Below are positions 50,300 to 60,124 of a stretch of DNA of 64,000 nucleotides, piece by piece. The DNA lies in the NCBI GenBank assembly GCA_023416335.1, contig JAEZHY010000053.1:49546-113545 (forward strand), written 5' to 3'. Both the position numbers and the translations under genes were made by a program. The stretch comes from Pseudomonadota bacterium (GTDB taxonomy: Bacteria > Desulfobacterota > Syntrophobacteria > Syntrophobacterales > Syntrophobacteraceae). The notes under the pieces were generated by a model. That model was not told the origin of the DNA, made no database searches, and worked only from the letters and a program-made list of their open reading frames with translations. The first letter of the stretch is position 1. Every line of letters begins with the position of its first letter.

Positions 50300-53092
50300 A
50301 TGGATTACAAAAGCACGCTCAACCTCCCGCAGACCGACTTCCCCATGAAGGCGAGCCTGTCTGTACGGGAACCGGAAATCCTCAAGAAATGGGAAGAATC
50401 GGGCCTGTATGAAATGCTCCGCGAGATGAGCAAGGGCCGCCCGCGCTACGTGCTTCATGACGGACCGCCCTATGCGAACGGGCATATCCACCTTGGTACC
50501 GCGCTCAACAAGATTTTGAAGGACATGATCATTAAGTCGCGGCAGATGAGCGGGATGGACGCGAGCTACGTGCCGGGCTGGGACTGCCACGGGCTGCCGA
50601 TCGAACTCCAGGTGGACAAGGAACTCGGCAAAAAGAAAGAGACGATGTCCCTAGCCGAAGTTCGCCAGCATTGCAGAAGATACGCCGAGAAGTTCATCGA
50701 TATTCAGCGCAATGAATTCAAACGGCTTGGCGTCTTGGGGGAATGGAGCGATCCTTACCTGACCATGGCTTTCGCGTACGAGGCTTCGATCGCACGGGAA
50801 CTCGGGCGGTTCTTCCAGAACGGCGGGGTCATCCGCAGCAAGAAGCCCATTTACTGGTGCGCGAGCTGCATGACGGCGCTTGCCGAAGCGGAAGTGGAAT
50901 ACCACGATCACAAATCGCCGTCCATCTACGTCAAATTTCCGATGACGGGCGAAAGCCGGGCGAAATTCCCGGAACTCGCCGGAAAGCCGGTCTACGTCTT
51001 GATCTGGACGACGACTCCCTGGACGCTCCCGGCTAACCTTGCAATTGCGCTTCATCCCGATTTCGAATATGTCGCCGTTTCGGTTGGCGAAGAAATCTGG
51101 ATCCTGGCGCAGGGGCTGCTCGAAAACGTGATGGGGCTTGCCAAGGTACAGGACTACGAAGTTCTTCGTACCTTCGGGGCCGAGGAACTGAAAGGTCTGA
51201 AAGCACGCCATCCGTTCCTGGACCGTGACTCGGTGATCGTGCTCGGGTCCCATGTCACCCTGGAAGCCGGGACCGGCGCAGTCCATACGGCCCCCGGACA
51301 CGGCCGGGAAGACTACGAAATGGCGCTCGAATACGGCCTCGACGTCTACTCTCCGGTCGACGACAGGGGGCGTTTTACCAAGGACGTGCCCCTCTTCGCC
51401 GGACAATTCGTCTTCGATGCCAACAAGTCCGTCAATGCCAAGCTGCAGGAAGAAGGGAAGCTCCTGCTGCAAACCGATATCACCCACAGCTATCCCCACT
51501 GCTGGCGATGCAAGAACCCGGTAATCTTCCGCGCCACCCCGCAGTGGTTCATTTCGATGGAGAAAAACGACCTGCGCCAAAAAGCGCTCGACTGGATAGA
51601 CCGCGTTCAGTGGATTCCGAACTGGGGCCGGGAACGCATCTACAACATGGTTGCGAACCGTCCTGACTGGTGTATCTCGCGGCAGCGCTCCTGGGGCGTT
51701 CCCATCACCGTTTTCCGGTGTTCGGACTGCGGGGAGTACGTCAGCTCGAAAGAGGTTTTCGATCATGTTGTGGCCCTTTTCGAAAAGGAAGGCGCCGATG
51801 CGTGGTTCTCGCATCCGATCGAGGACCTGATACCGCCGGGCCTGACCTGTCCCAAGTGCAGCGGTTCGAAGTTCGAAAAGGAAATGGACATCCTGGACGT
51901 CTGGTTCGATTCGGGGACATCCTTTGCAGCCGTCGTGGAAAAAAGGCCCAATCTGAGATTCCCGGCGGACCTTTACCTGGAAGGCAGCGACCAGCACCGC
52001 GGTTGGTTCCATTCGTCACTGCTCGCTTCGGTCGGGACCAGGGATTTGGCCCCTTACAAGTCGGTCCTGACCCACGGCTTCGTCGTGGATGGGCAGGGAT
52101 ACAAGATGTCGAAATCTCTCGGGAACGTTATCGCCCCCGAAGAGATCATCAAACAATACGGAGCGGAAATCCTCAGACTATGGGTTTCCGCCGAGGACTA
52201 CCGGGACGATATCCGCATCTCCCAGGATATCCTGAAAAGACTGAGCGAGGCGTACCGCCGGATCCGAAACACCTGCAGGTTCCTGCTTGGAAACCTCTAC
52301 GATTTCGATCCCGCATCGGAAGCGCTCCCGTACGAGCAGATGGATGAACTCGACCGGTTTGCGCTCCTGCAGCTTCAGGATTTGATCCTGAAGATCAGGC
52401 AGGGATACGATCGTTTCGAATTCCACCGCGTCTACCATGCGCTACACAACTACTGCGTGGTGGATTTGAGTTCGTTCTATCTCGATATTCTGAAGGACCG
52501 GCTCTACACGTCGCCGGCCGGAAGTCAGGCCAGGAAGTCGGCCCAGACTGTAATTCACATTATTTTGCAGACCGTCCTGAAGCTGATGGCGCCGATTCTC
52601 TCCTTCACGGCGGAAGAGGCCTGGGAGCACATGCCGCACCGGCCCAGTCCGTCGGTGCACATGGAAGCTTTTCCGGAAATCGACGCAAAACTGCAGGATA
52701 AGGCTCTCAGTCAGCGATGGGAGAAGATCCTGGCCCTGAGAAACGAGGTCCAGCGTGTTCTCGAAGCGGCCCGGCGCGACAAGGTGATCGGACATCCTCT
52801 GGATGCGAAGGTCCGCATTGCCCTTCCTCCTGAAATGGTGGAAGAGTTTGGTGGAGAGGCCGAACTTTTCAGGACTGTTTTCATCGTTTCGCAGGTTACG
52901 ATCGAACCGGAATCGGCCCTTACCGATCCTTCCGAGGGAGTTGAGATGCCGGGGCTCAAAATTCAGGTGGAGAGTGCGACCGGCGAGAAGTGCGAGCGCT
53001 GCTGGGTCCGATCCGACAAAGTGGGGCAGTTTGCGGACCAGCCGAAGATCTGCGACCGCTGCCATGAGGCAATAACCGGCCACAGCGCCTGA
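50300..53092 (+). CDS. ileS: Isoleucyl-tRNA synthetase
   Basis: The 930-residue enzyme attaches isoleucine to its tRNA. Class I signatures are present: the HIGH-like [11 protein letters not shown] near residue 60 and KMSKSLGN near residue 600. The editing domain lies between them, with [12 protein letters not shown] and [12 protein letters not shown]. The C-terminal zinc finger has CERCW and CDRCH. Length and order are standard for a bacterial IleRS of the E. coli type. GGAG lies seven bases before the ATG at 50300; a longer frame to 50258 is unlikely. The lspA gene follows, an arrangement common in proteobacteria. Confidence 0.96.
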   Translation: MDYKSTLNLPQTDFPMKASLSVREPEILKKWEESGLYEMLREMSKGRPRYVLHDGPPYANGHIHLGTALNKILKDMIIKSRQMSGMDASYVPGWDCHGLPIELQVDKELGKKKETMSLAEVRQHCRRYAEKFIDIQRNEFKRLGVLGEWSDPYLTMAFAYEASIARELGRFFQNGGVIRSKKPIYWCASCMTALAEAEVEYHDHKSPSIYVKFPMTGESRAKFPELAGKPVYVLIWTTTPWTLPANLAIALHPDFEYVAVSVGEEIWILAQGLLENVMGLAKVQDYEVLRTFGAEELKGLKARHPFLDRDSVIVLGSHVTLEAGTGAVHTAPGHGREDYEMALEYGLDVYSPVDDRGRFTKDVPLFAGQFVFDANKSVNAKLQEEGKLLLQTDITHSYPHCWRCKNPVIFRATPQWFISMEKNDLRQKALDWIDRVQWIPNWGRERIYNMVANRPDWCISRQRSWGVPITVFRCSDCGEYVSSKEVFDHVVALFEKEGADAWFSHPIEDLIPPGLTCPKCSGSKFEKEMDILDVWFDSGTSFAAVVEKRPNLRFPADLYLEGSDQHRGWFHSSLLASVGTRDLAPYKSVLTHGFVVDGQGYKMSKSLGNVIAPEEIIKQYGAEILRLWVSAEDYRDDIRISQDILKRLSEAYRRIRNTCRFLLGNLYDFDPASEALPYEQMDELDRFALLQLQDLILKIRQGYDRFEFHRVYHALHNYCVVDLSSFYLDILKDRLYTSPAGSQARKSAQTVIHIILQTVLKLMAPILSFTAEEAWEHMPHRPSPSVHMEAFPEIDAKLQDKALSQRWEKILALRNEVQRVLEAARRDKVIGHPLDAKVRIALPPEMVEEFGGEAELFRTVFIVSQVTIEPESALTDPSEGVEMPGLKIQVESATGEKCERCWVRSDKVGQFADQPKICDRCHEAITGHSA

Positions 53093-53182
53093 TTGTAAAT
53101 ATGAAGCAGGGCGGTGTCTAAAGCCGCTCTGCTCTTTTCATCCCGGCGGTCCTTCAGACCGACGACCTATCCTGGATTCGAC

Positions 53183-53665
53183 ATGCTGAACCTTAAAACC
53201 GGTAAAACGGCGCCGCTCATCATCTTTGCAGGCGCGATCATCCTGCTCGACCAGCTGACCAAGTATTGGATCGCGCAGTCAATTCCGCTCAATACCGGAT
53301 TCCCCGTGATTCCCGGCTTTTTCAATATCATCCACGTCCACAACACGGGCGGGGCGTTCAGCATCTTTGCCGCCGCCGGTTCCGCCTGGCGGAAGTGGGC
53401 TTTCATCGGACTAACTGTAGTGGTGGTTGCCGCGATCGTCTACGCCTATGGCAAGGTACACAGAAAAGACTGGTGGACGCGGGTGGCTTACATCTGCATA
53501 ACCGGCGGAGCTATCGGGAACCTGATTGACCGCGTCCGCATGGGGGAAGTGGTAGATTTTCTGGATTTCTATATCGGGAACTGGCACTGGCCGGCCTTCA
53601 ACGTCGCCGATAGCGCGATTTCCGCCGGAGCGGTGATGCTGTTGCTTTCGTTGATAAGGAAGTGA
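53183..53665 (+). CDS. lspA: Lipoprotein signal peptidase (signal peptidase II)
   Basis: The 160-residue inner-membrane aspartic protease has four membrane helices. The catalytic aspartates lie in GGAIGNLIDRVRMGEVVDFL and WPAFNVADSAIS. The motif HVHNTGGAFSIF in the periplasmic loop is also conserved. It removes signal peptides from prolipoproteins such as the ones at 3401 and 35806. A GTG at 53114 would add 23 residues, but the ATG at 53183 gives the normal length. It follows ileS by 90 bases. Confidence 0.95.
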   Translation: MLNLKTGKTAPLIIFAGAIILLDQLTKYWIAQSIPLNTGFPVIPGFFNIIHVHNTGGAFSIFAAAGSAWRKWAFIGLTVVVVAAIVYAYGKVHRKDWWTRVAYICITGGAIGNLIDRVRMGEVVDFLDFYIGNWHWPAFNVADSAISAGAVMLLLSLIRK

Positions 53666-54202
53666 TGGCTCAGTCTGAGCTGAGAGAGCGGAGCTTCCTG
53701 AGACGCTCTCTTTCATGAACTTCCTACCTGTGCCGCTCATCTCCCAAATGCGATAGGTTGTGCGCTCCGCTTTACCCAACCAACGCTCCTCCAGGGTTAA
53801 AGTATTTCAGGACTTTTGAAACACGCCGGTTCCTAAGCTCCGGGGGGGCCGTTGCCCAAATGGAGACGGGCCCGGTTTCCCGGGCATTTTTCGGCGGAGC
53901 CTCCAATCCCGTCATCCCGGCAGTGCTTTTGAGCCGGGAACCAGAGTTTCTAAGGTATTGAATTCAAGATTAATCCGCCCTAAAGCCCGGGTTGTGGTAT
54001 GAACTCGGTTATGGCGCGGTTTCCCGACCGCGCTATTCTCACGGCTCCCGGCAGTCACGGTCAGGAAACCGTGACTCAACTCGACGGGAAGGGAAGCATC
54101 CCAAACAACGTCCGGGATGCGGCGATCCATCTGGATTCCGGCAGAAGCGTTCCGGAGAGCATGGTGGATTGTGAGGCTTGTCTCAGGAGGCGGGAATTTG
54201 CC
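53666..54202. repeat. Intergenic region with D and inverted C repeats
   Basis: A D element lies at about 53915-53943 (CCCGGCAGTGCTTTTGAGCC). A C repeat in reverse order lies at about 54004-54090 (GGCGCGGTTTCCCGACCGCG, then CACGGTCAGGAAACCGTG). No gene is supported. Confidence 0.65.
53683..53711 (+). terminator. Hairpin after lspA, probable terminator
   Basis: AGAGAGCG and CGCTCTCT form an eight-bp stem around a 13-base loop, 18 bases past the lspA stop. Only TTTC follows, so termination may be partial. Confidence 0.55.
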
Positions 54203-55402
54203 TTATCGCCCGGAATGTGCCGTTCTGGACCGCAAATAGGCGTAAAATTCCTCGTTGTGGCTGTTTGGGTTGGTGTAATCCCGGAGCACTTTCTCCCTTG
54301 CCCTCTTGCCGATTTGCCGGCGCAGGCCGGCGTCCTGAATAAGCTTTCCGATCTGTTCGATCCACTCCGCGGTGTTGCCTGCCAATAATCCGTCCTCGCC
54401 ATCGTCGATGGCCTCGGAAAAGGTCCGGTTCCTCACTGCTACGGTTGGAATTTCAAGAATGCCGGGTTCGGTGAATTTGATCTCCGATTTGGCTTCACAG
54501 AAGGGATTGTCCAGTTCCAAAGGGGCGAGGTTTATATCGGATTTGTAGATGTTCCAAAAATATTGATCCCGTGGAACCCTCGGCAGGATTTCCAGCCTGT
54601 CCCGAAAAGCGTTGAGCCGATCTTCAACGGACAAAGGTCCGGCCAGAAGCAGCTTGACATTCTTATATCTGCCCAGGATTTCCATGAGTGCATCGGTTAT
54701 GCCTGCAAAGTCTTTATTGTGAGTATTCGTGCCGCTGTAGTAGCCAATTCGTATGTAACCGTCTTCAGGTTTTTTGCTGCTCTTAAGGATATCTTCTGCT
54801 AATGCCGACTCATGGTTTGAAATCTTGTTGGTCGATATGAATACCTGCTTTCCTTTTTCCCGTAGCTTCTCAGCGAGGTACGACGTGGATGTAATACAGG
54901 TGGTCACGTATGCGCCGTTCAGAATTTCGCCGCCCAGGCCGTTTTGATATTGCATCTTTTCCAGAGCGTTCAGCTCGCCGTAAAAGTCCATGAATTTCAA
55001 ATAGTAAGGATCATATATGAGATCATCTGTTTCGAACAGTATGTCTTTTCCCAACTTTTTTATGGAGTCGATGAATTTGGCAACATTCCTGTTGAAGAGA
55101 ACCCGGTGAAAGATGAATAGAGAAAATTTGTCGGCGTAGGTAGAAAGCCATGGGCTGTCCTGGGCCGTTACGGAACATTTCAGGCCGTGCAACTCGAGTT
55201 CTTCCTTCTGGTTGTGGACACGATAATATGTACTGTTGCCCATAGCCCCTCCGGCGACGTACAGAATGTCCCCGGGAGGTGCTTTTCGCATGAGATTTGC
55301 GAGTGTTTTGGCCGAATGAAATACCTTTCGTCCGCCGACGACCAAACCCTCGCGCCGGATTTCTTTTGCTATGCTGCCGATTTTGCTCAGGTATGATTTC
55401 AT
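54203..55402 (-). CDS. Glycosyltransferase, GT4-like
   Basis: The 399-residue protein has a two-lobed glycosyltransferase pattern. The N-lobe contains GAMGNSTYYRVHNQKEELELHG, a motif seen in GT4-type enzymes of surface-polysaccharide clusters; the middle has FETDDLIYDP. The C-lobe contains IRIGYYSGTNTHNKDF, LLLAGPLSVEDR and the donor-binding FTEPGILEIPTVAVRNRTFSEAIDDGEDGLL. The last motif includes the E-x7-E-type region of retaining GT4 enzymes. It is the most downstream gene of the minus-strand surface cluster. The start at 55402 has only a weak ribosome-binding site. Donor and acceptor sugars are unknown. Confidence 0.82.
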   Translation of the reverse strand: MKSYLSKIGSIAKEIRREGLVVGGRKVFHSAKTLANLMRKAPPGDILYVAGGAMGNSTYYRVHNQKEELELHGLKCSVTAQDSPWLSTYADKFSLFIFHRVLFNRNVAKFIDSIKKLGKDILFETDDLIYDPYYLKFMDFYGELNALEKMQYQNGLGGEILNGAYVTTCITSTSYLAEKLREKGKQVFISTNKISNHESALAEDILKSSKKPEDGYIRIGYYSGTNTHNKDFAGITDALMEILGRYKNVKLLLAGPLSVEDRLNAFRDRLEILPRVPRDQYFWNIYKSDINLAPLELDNPFCEAKSEIKFTEPGILEIPTVAVRNRTFSEAIDDGEDGLLAGNTAEWIEQIGKLIQDAGLRRQIGKRAREKVLRDYTNPNSHNEEFYAYLRSRTAHSGR

Positions 55403-55686
55403 TTTTTCATTCGATGAATCAATGGGACACAGGCTAACAGCCTCAACCGCCAGACTGCGACTATACAATTCCCCAATCCAGTCCGCAAATTATACGTGAT
55501 TCGGCAAATTGTGGGGGCATGGTTAACGCCCTCTGACCGAGTTCACCGTTCATGCTTATTGGATGTTCCTTAATGGGTTAAGGGTCCATCAGCGGCTGCG
55601 AAGCGACTCACATAACGTCTCAGGACGGGACAGCGGGTGTGTGGTGATGCTTATAGCATCCGATCGATGCAGACAAATAAAACAAG

Positions 55687-55716
55687 AAAAGCCGGTTCGA
55701 TGAAGAACCGGCTTTT
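55687..55716. terminator. Rho-independent terminator
   Basis: AAAAGCCGGTTC and GAACCGGCTTTT form a 12-bp stem around a six-base loop. It lies 32 bases past the stop of the PilP-like gene on the minus strand and could act in both directions. Confidence 0.85.
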
Positions 55717-55747
55717 CGACTTCATATGCCAAACATACGTCAAAAAT

Positions 55748-56596
55748 CTACATAGGCTTGTCGGCGGTTTTCTTGGGCAGCTTCACCACGACCTGCTGCG
55801 GCATTCTTTTTCTTGCCATCCTGTCCCAAATTTGTTGTTCAATAACAATTTGGTCATTCATGATTTCTTTTACTACGCCATTCCGATCGCAGGCAGGAGT
55901 CCCGACACTTACGATGTATCCCTTACCGGTCGCGTCCTCGATCATTGCCTTTTTCCCGAGATCTCCCCAGATGATGGCCTTTAGGCCCCGTTCGACTTCG
56001 CTTACCGTCATTTTTTGTAGCGGCGTCAATGGCTTGTCGCTGTCCGCTCTCGGCTCGTCTTCCCCATTATCGGCAAGCACAGGTGGAGCACTGCTTTCGG
56101 GGACAATGAAAGGAGCAAAAGGATCGATAGCCTTGCTCGGCGCGAAGGTGAAATTCTCCGCCATCACAGCTGCTGTCAACTTCTGGATGAGAGGGGCGTA
56201 TTCAGCCGGTGAGAGGGGCTCGCGAGACTCCTTGGCTGAAGCCGTGGGAGACGGAAGAGTTTCGCTCGCGGGGGCATCAGCTTTTTGCTCGGGTGCAGGC
56301 GTGTTGGCAACAGCCGGGAGAGTCTCCGCCGGCTTGGCCGCTTCCTGCGTTGCCGGCTGCGGTTCCTGTGGGACCGCAGCGGCTGCCGTTTCGGGTTTGG
56401 GGGAAGTCGGGGCTGCCGCCGTGGTCGGATCTGCCGCAGGTTGCGCTTTCGGTTGAGCGGGCGCCTGCGCGGATTCGGTTTGGGCAGGTTGTTGCTGGGC
56501 TGTGGCGACCGATAGGTTTCCGATCGAGACAAGAGCGATCAGAATCAAAGAAAAAAAGCATGTTTTCCCGACCGCTGTCAGAAGATGCGAGTTCAT
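55748..56596 (-). CDS. PilP-like type IV pilus biogenesis protein with long Pro/Ala-rich linker
   Basis: The 282-residue protein has a signal or membrane segment at about residues 12-32, then a disordered stretch of about 90 residues rich in Ala, Pro, Gln and Glu. A C-terminal domain (about 165-282) resembles PilP: AIDPFAPFIVP, then LTPLQKMTVSEVERGLKAIIWG and ATGKGYIVSVGT. In the pilus, PilP links the inner-membrane PilNO complex to the secretin. No pilMNOQ genes lie beside it, so it might be a specialised paralogue. GGGGGAG stands close before the ATG at 56596. A terminator follows. Confidence 0.72.
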   Translation of the reverse strand: MNSHLLTAVGKTCFFSLILIALVSIGNLSVATAQQQPAQTESAQAPAQPKAQPAADPTTAAAPTSPKPETAAAAVPQEPQPATQEAAKPAETLPAVANTPAPEQKADAPASETLPSPTASAKESREPLSPAEYAPLIQKLTAAVMAENFTFAPSKAIDPFAPFIVPESSAPPVLADNGEDEPRADSDKPLTPLQKMTVSEVERGLKAIIWGDLGKKAMIEDATGKGYIVSVGTPACDRNGVVKEIMNDQIVIEQQIWDRMARKRMPQQVVVKLPKKTADKPM

Positions 56597-56706
56597 TACT
56601 CCCCCCATTGTGTTGATTTTTTGCAGAGTTTTTCCAGTACTTATATATTTTTCTCTTTCAACCACAAGCAAGAAAGAAGGAAACAGTCATTTTTGTTTGC
56701 CCTATT

Positions 56707-59160
56707 TCAAGATGTGGGGATAGCTGAAAGACTTGCATTAATCGTGCCTTCATTGGCGGCCGAGCTTGAGGGCTCGATATTTTCGCCTTTCCTCAGCTTG
56801 GCGGTCAAAGTTTCGAGAACAGACCGCCGGGAATATCCCGGATAAATCTCGATGACTTTTGTGAATGCCGAAGCCGCCTCGCTGAATTCCCCTGTTTTTG
56901 CGAGGAAAAATCCGAGCCCGAGCCAAACCCTTGCATTTTCGGAATCCTGTTTGAGGGCCTTGCGCGCCCAGGCAACGGCATCTTCCGCACGATCCTCCTG
57001 GAACGCATACCATCCCGCCAGGAGCAAAGCGTCGGGAGAATTCGGTTCGAGTTGCAAGGCCCACTTCAAAAATCGTTCGCCGATTCTCGAATAGAATTCA
57101 GACATGTGCTGCGACTGTACTGTGAATGCCACTGCCATGCAAAAATTGAACCTGGAGAATGGCCGTCGAATGTATCTACCGGAAAAATCAAAGCGTTCAG
57201 CCTGTGCCCGGTTCAGGGAATCCTGCTTCGCTGTTTCCGCAACCAGTTCGGCTAGCTGCACATTGTCCGGGTCTTTCGCGTGTTCCGTTTCGAGCATCAG
57301 CTTTGCGAATCCAATGTCTCCGACCCTTTCCAGGTCCCGGTATATCCACAGGCCGATCGGTACCTCGCCGGGATCCGGCACTCCGTCTCCGTTCAGATCA
57401 ATCTTCTTGGAACGGCATATTTCCAACAATGTCCGAAGCGAATGGTAGGCATTTTCTTTCTTATAAAGCCCGTTGTCGGTTTGCCGAATGTACTCGAACG
57501 CACGTAAAATCTTGGTATATGCTTCAGTTTCTCTGCCCTGATTCATGTAGCCACTGGCCATCGTCAGGCACAAGGCCGGCATGGCGTCGCCGTCAACAGT
57601 TTTGGGATGATTTGACAGCAACTCTTCTCCGCGTGCGAGAGCTTCGTCATGTTTGCCCATCTGGAAAAGGGAGCCGACGATGGCGTTTGAAGAAACTGCA
57701 TAGCACTCGAGGCCGGGTTTGCCAAGTCTCATGGCTTCTTCGGCATATTTCAGCGCCTCCTCGTTTTGGCCGAACTCTATTAGAACATTGGCGAAATTTG
57801 CGTTCGTTCTCGGAAGCTGGGGCGCTTTGAGCACGCCATCGTACAGCAATGTAAATCTATTATGCCAGTCCTCATTGCGAACAAATGTCAGGATCGCCGA
57901 GCCGGATGCGAGAACCAGGAGAAAGCAGCAGAGGATCTTAGCGAAATCGACCTCCGGGAGAGTCTTCAGAATATAGCGAGAGCCTGCGGCAAGGATTGCG
58001 ACCGCGGAAAGGAATAGACCAAAGGAAGGCACGTATAGCCTGTGCTCAAAGATCAGCTCAAGGGGCCAGATAGTTGATTCGCTTGCCAGATTGAGGAAAT
58101 ACCACATAATCCCGAACGTTATGATGGGGTATTTTCTCCGCATGCAAATTGAACCGCCAATAAGCGCCAATATCGTGATCAGCGATAAAAGCGTCGAGAA
58201 CGGATTCAGGAGTGAAGTCGAAATATCCACATAATGTTCGAGAGCCAACCGTTCCGGAACGGGCCAGAAGAGCAGCGAGATGTACCATATAACTATTCTC
58301 CATTCCGTCATGACACGTTCCGAAAGCGTAAAAGCTCTTTTCGCGTAACCCGCGGCCAGTTTGGATGAAAGGACGCCAAAGGCGAAAAACAGAATTACAG
58401 CCGCGGCCAGTCCCACTATCACCCATGTCAGCCGGCTTCTTCTTCGGGCAAATGACCAGAGTTTTCGGAGATATTCGGCATCGAAAAACCAGATTTCGGC
58501 TAGTGCGATACTGAACGGGAGGAGAACGGAGTTCTCCTTCGAGAATAATGCGCAAAGTGCGCAAAATGCAAGTCCCGTAAAGCATGCCGAGCGTTTTCGC
58601 CTGCTGGTTTCGATACGGCCTTTCAGATAAAAACCAACAGCCAAAAAATAGAGCAGAGCCTGGATGGAGGCCATCCGTTGTACGAGGTAGGTAACCGCGT
58701 TCGTCTGGAGCGGATTGAGTGCCCACAGTGCAGCAACACATATTGGAAGCCATCCCGCAAGTTCCGCTGAGAATGCATCGGGATGGCGCTTTTTTGCGAC
58801 GGAAAGAATTTGTTTGGCGAGAAACAGAACAGCCAGGAATGCAAGGACGTGTATGGTTATGTTTGTCACATGAAAATGAATGAGACTCCCCTGGCCTAGC
58901 TTGTGATTCAAGGCAAAAGTTGCCATCGGTATGAAACGGGTGAGACCAAATTCAGTATCAGCCAAGGCAAGAATGCTGGATAATGAAAAGTCCTCAAGAT
59001 ACAGTTTCTTCTCAAAAATGAAAGAATGAAAGTCGTCGAGGCAGGGAGGCGAGGTGAAGGTGTTGGAATAGGCCGCAAAAATTATAAAAATAAAGATGAA
59101 AGGAAGCAAACGTCTAATGTAGAATCTTACTGTCGGCCGCTGCTGTACCGCGTCTTCCAT
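56707..59160 (-). CDS. TMTC-like multi-pass membrane protein with TPR domain
   Basis: The 817-residue protein has about ten membrane helices in the first 430 residues. These contain CLDDFHSFIFEKKL, RFIPMATFALNHKLGQGSLIHFH and LNPLQTNAVTYLVQRMASIQALLYFLAVG, the motifs of GT-C-type mannosyltransferase-like proteins with TPRs. The rest is a TPR-type solenoid (about residues 480-800). An EF-hand-like loop DLNGDGVPDPGE at about residue 618 matches the calcium-binding pattern DxNxDGxxDxxE. Relatives attach sugars to surface proteins or pilins, and the pilin gene is directly upstream. The start codon lies 84 bases after the pilin stop, with a terminator between. Confidence 0.85.
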   Translation of the reverse strand: MEDAVQQRPTVRFYIRRLLPFIFIFIIFAAYSNTFTSPPCLDDFHSFIFEKKLYLEDFSLSSILALADTEFGLTRFIPMATFALNHKLGQGSLIHFHVTNITIHVLAFLAVLFLAKQILSVAKKRHPDAFSAELAGWLPICVAALWALNPLQTNAVTYLVQRMASIQALLYFLAVGFYLKGRIETSRRKRSACFTGLAFCALCALFSKENSVLLPFSIALAEIWFFDAEYLRKLWSFARRRSRLTWVIVGLAAAVILFFAFGVLSSKLAAGYAKRAFTLSERVMTEWRIVIWYISLLFWPVPERLALEHYVDISTSLLNPFSTLLSLITILALIGGSICMRRKYPIITFGIMWYFLNLASESTIWPLELIFEHRLYVPSFGLFLSAVAILAAGSRYILKTLPEVDFAKILCCFLLVLASGSAILTFVRNEDWHNRFTLLYDGVLKAPQLPRTNANFANVLIEFGQNEEALKYAEEAMRLGKPGLECYAVSSNAIVGSLFQMGKHDEALARGEELLSNHPKTVDGDAMPALCLTMASGYMNQGRETEAYTKILRAFEYIRQTDNGLYKKENAYHSLRTLLEICRSKKIDLNGDGVPDPGEVPIGLWIYRDLERVGDIGFAKLMLETEHAKDPDNVQLAELVAETAKQDSLNRAQAERFDFSGRYIRRPFSRFNFCMAVAFTVQSQHMSEFYSRIGERFLKWALQLEPNSPDALLLAGWYAFQEDRAEDAVAWARKALKQDSENARVWLGLGFFLAKTGEFSEAASAFTKVIEIYPGYSRRSVLETLTAKLRKGENIEPSSSAANEGTINASLSAIPTS

Positions 59161-59185
59161 CTCTCTACCCCGCGCAAACTTAAAT

Positions 59186-59214
59186 AAGGGATGCCGACCG
59201 GGTCGGCATCCCTT
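59186..59214 (-). terminator. Terminator after the pilin gene
   Basis: AAGGGATGCCGA and TCGGCATCCCTT form a 12-bp stem with a short loop; in the minus direction a TTATTT tail follows. It lies between the pilin and the TMTC-like gene and would let the pilin message be made in excess. Confidence 0.85.
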
Positions 59215-59244
59215 CTTGAAATTTCTCGAAACGGTTGTTCCGGT

Positions 59245-59688
59245 TTATTTTTCTCCGGATAGACCAAGCTGGACTGCAAGATCGCCTCCGAGCAGCCAGC
59301 CTGTAATCTTGCTGCTTGACACCTGGGCTGAGGCCGTCAATATTCTCCCATTTAACGCTGCCAATTCAGTGCAGTTGCCGGTGCCATTAATAGTGATGGT
59401 CAGTGTCGAATTGCCGGCAAGGGTGGGAGTGAAGCATACGGTGGAAGCATCAGAATACATTTGAGTAGCGGAAGCGCCGGAAGGAAACGCATTCTGAAAG
59501 CTGTAGAAGGTTCCTATGTTCGTTTCAATGGCATGCATACCCGGGAAAACCTTGCTGGTAAGACGCGACTTCTGGATGTATTTCTGATAGAAAGGAACTG
59601 CTACTGCCGCGAGGATGCCGATGATTGCGACGACGATCATCAATTCAACCAGGGTAAAACCTTTGCTTTCTCTCATCTTGATAAACAT
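59245..59688 (-). CDS. pilA: Type IV pilin (PilA-like major pilin)
   Basis: The 147-residue prepilin has a short leader ([10 protein letters not shown]) and the classical cleavage site [19 protein letters not shown], with Glu5 of the mature chain. A hydrophobic helix of about 25 residues follows, and a C-terminal globular domain with two cysteines (TVCFTPT and GNCTELAA) that could form the disulfide loop. The length suits a major pilin of the PilA type. AAGGAG lies about eight bases before the ATG. It is the first gene of a minus-strand group with the TMTC-like and PilP-like genes. Confidence 0.93.
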   Translation of the reverse strand: MFIKMRESKGFTLVELMIVVAIIGILAAVAVPFYQKYIQKSRLTSKVFPGMHAIETNIGTFYSFQNAFPSGASATQMYSDASTVCFTPTLAGNSTLTITINGTGNCTELAALNGRILTASAQVSSSKITGWLLGGDLAVQLGLSGEK

Positions 59689-60124
59689 CTTGTTTCTCCT
59701 TGGGTTGGTATTTTATTTGTGGACTCGAAACTCAGTTGGTTTCCCATGTAATTAAACTATCGTCAGGTTTATGCCTCCTCTTTAAGTTTTTCCTGCAAGG
59801 GGTTGGCAGATCTCTACAGCAAAATCAGTGCCTGAAACGAAAACCGCGAAACATTTCTGCAAAATTTCCGATAAAGCCGCATGTGGTTTTGATATGGCTG
59901 GATTGAGGGATGGACTTGGAAATCACCCAAATCAGAGCTTAGGTGCCGAGTTTGGGTATCGAGTGACAAAAATTGTCAGATACTGTGCCGTGAATTGTCA
60001 GTTGGGTGGGAAAATCTGATCCTGTGGGCACAAATGTTGTCGTTTTTGAGACGAGGTGGGGAACTCAGCATAGTCGGTTGTGGGGGATGGTGCGGAAGAA
60101 TAAAGTGGGAGGTGCGCGGGTGTC
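59689..60124. other. Upstream region of pilA, no gene seen
   Basis: About 435 bases between the pilin start and the end of the glycosyltransferase pseudogene. It holds the pilA promoter region. No repeat of families A-D was noticed. Small frames here have no ribosome-binding site. Confidence 0.45.
59793..59810 (-). promoter_or_regulatory. Possible sigma-54-like promoter of pilA
   Basis: In the minus direction the stretch reads TCTGCCAACCCCTTGCAG. It has TTGC at the -12 position and TG rather than GG at -24, with the ten-base spacing right. Pilin genes of related bacteria often use sigma-54. One base of the essential GG is wrong, so this is only tentative. It lies about 105 bases before the start codon. 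Confidence 0.25.

Noticed and set aside
50651..52012. 453-codon open frame antisense to ileS
   Set aside because: Shadow of the isoleucyl-tRNA synthetase gene.
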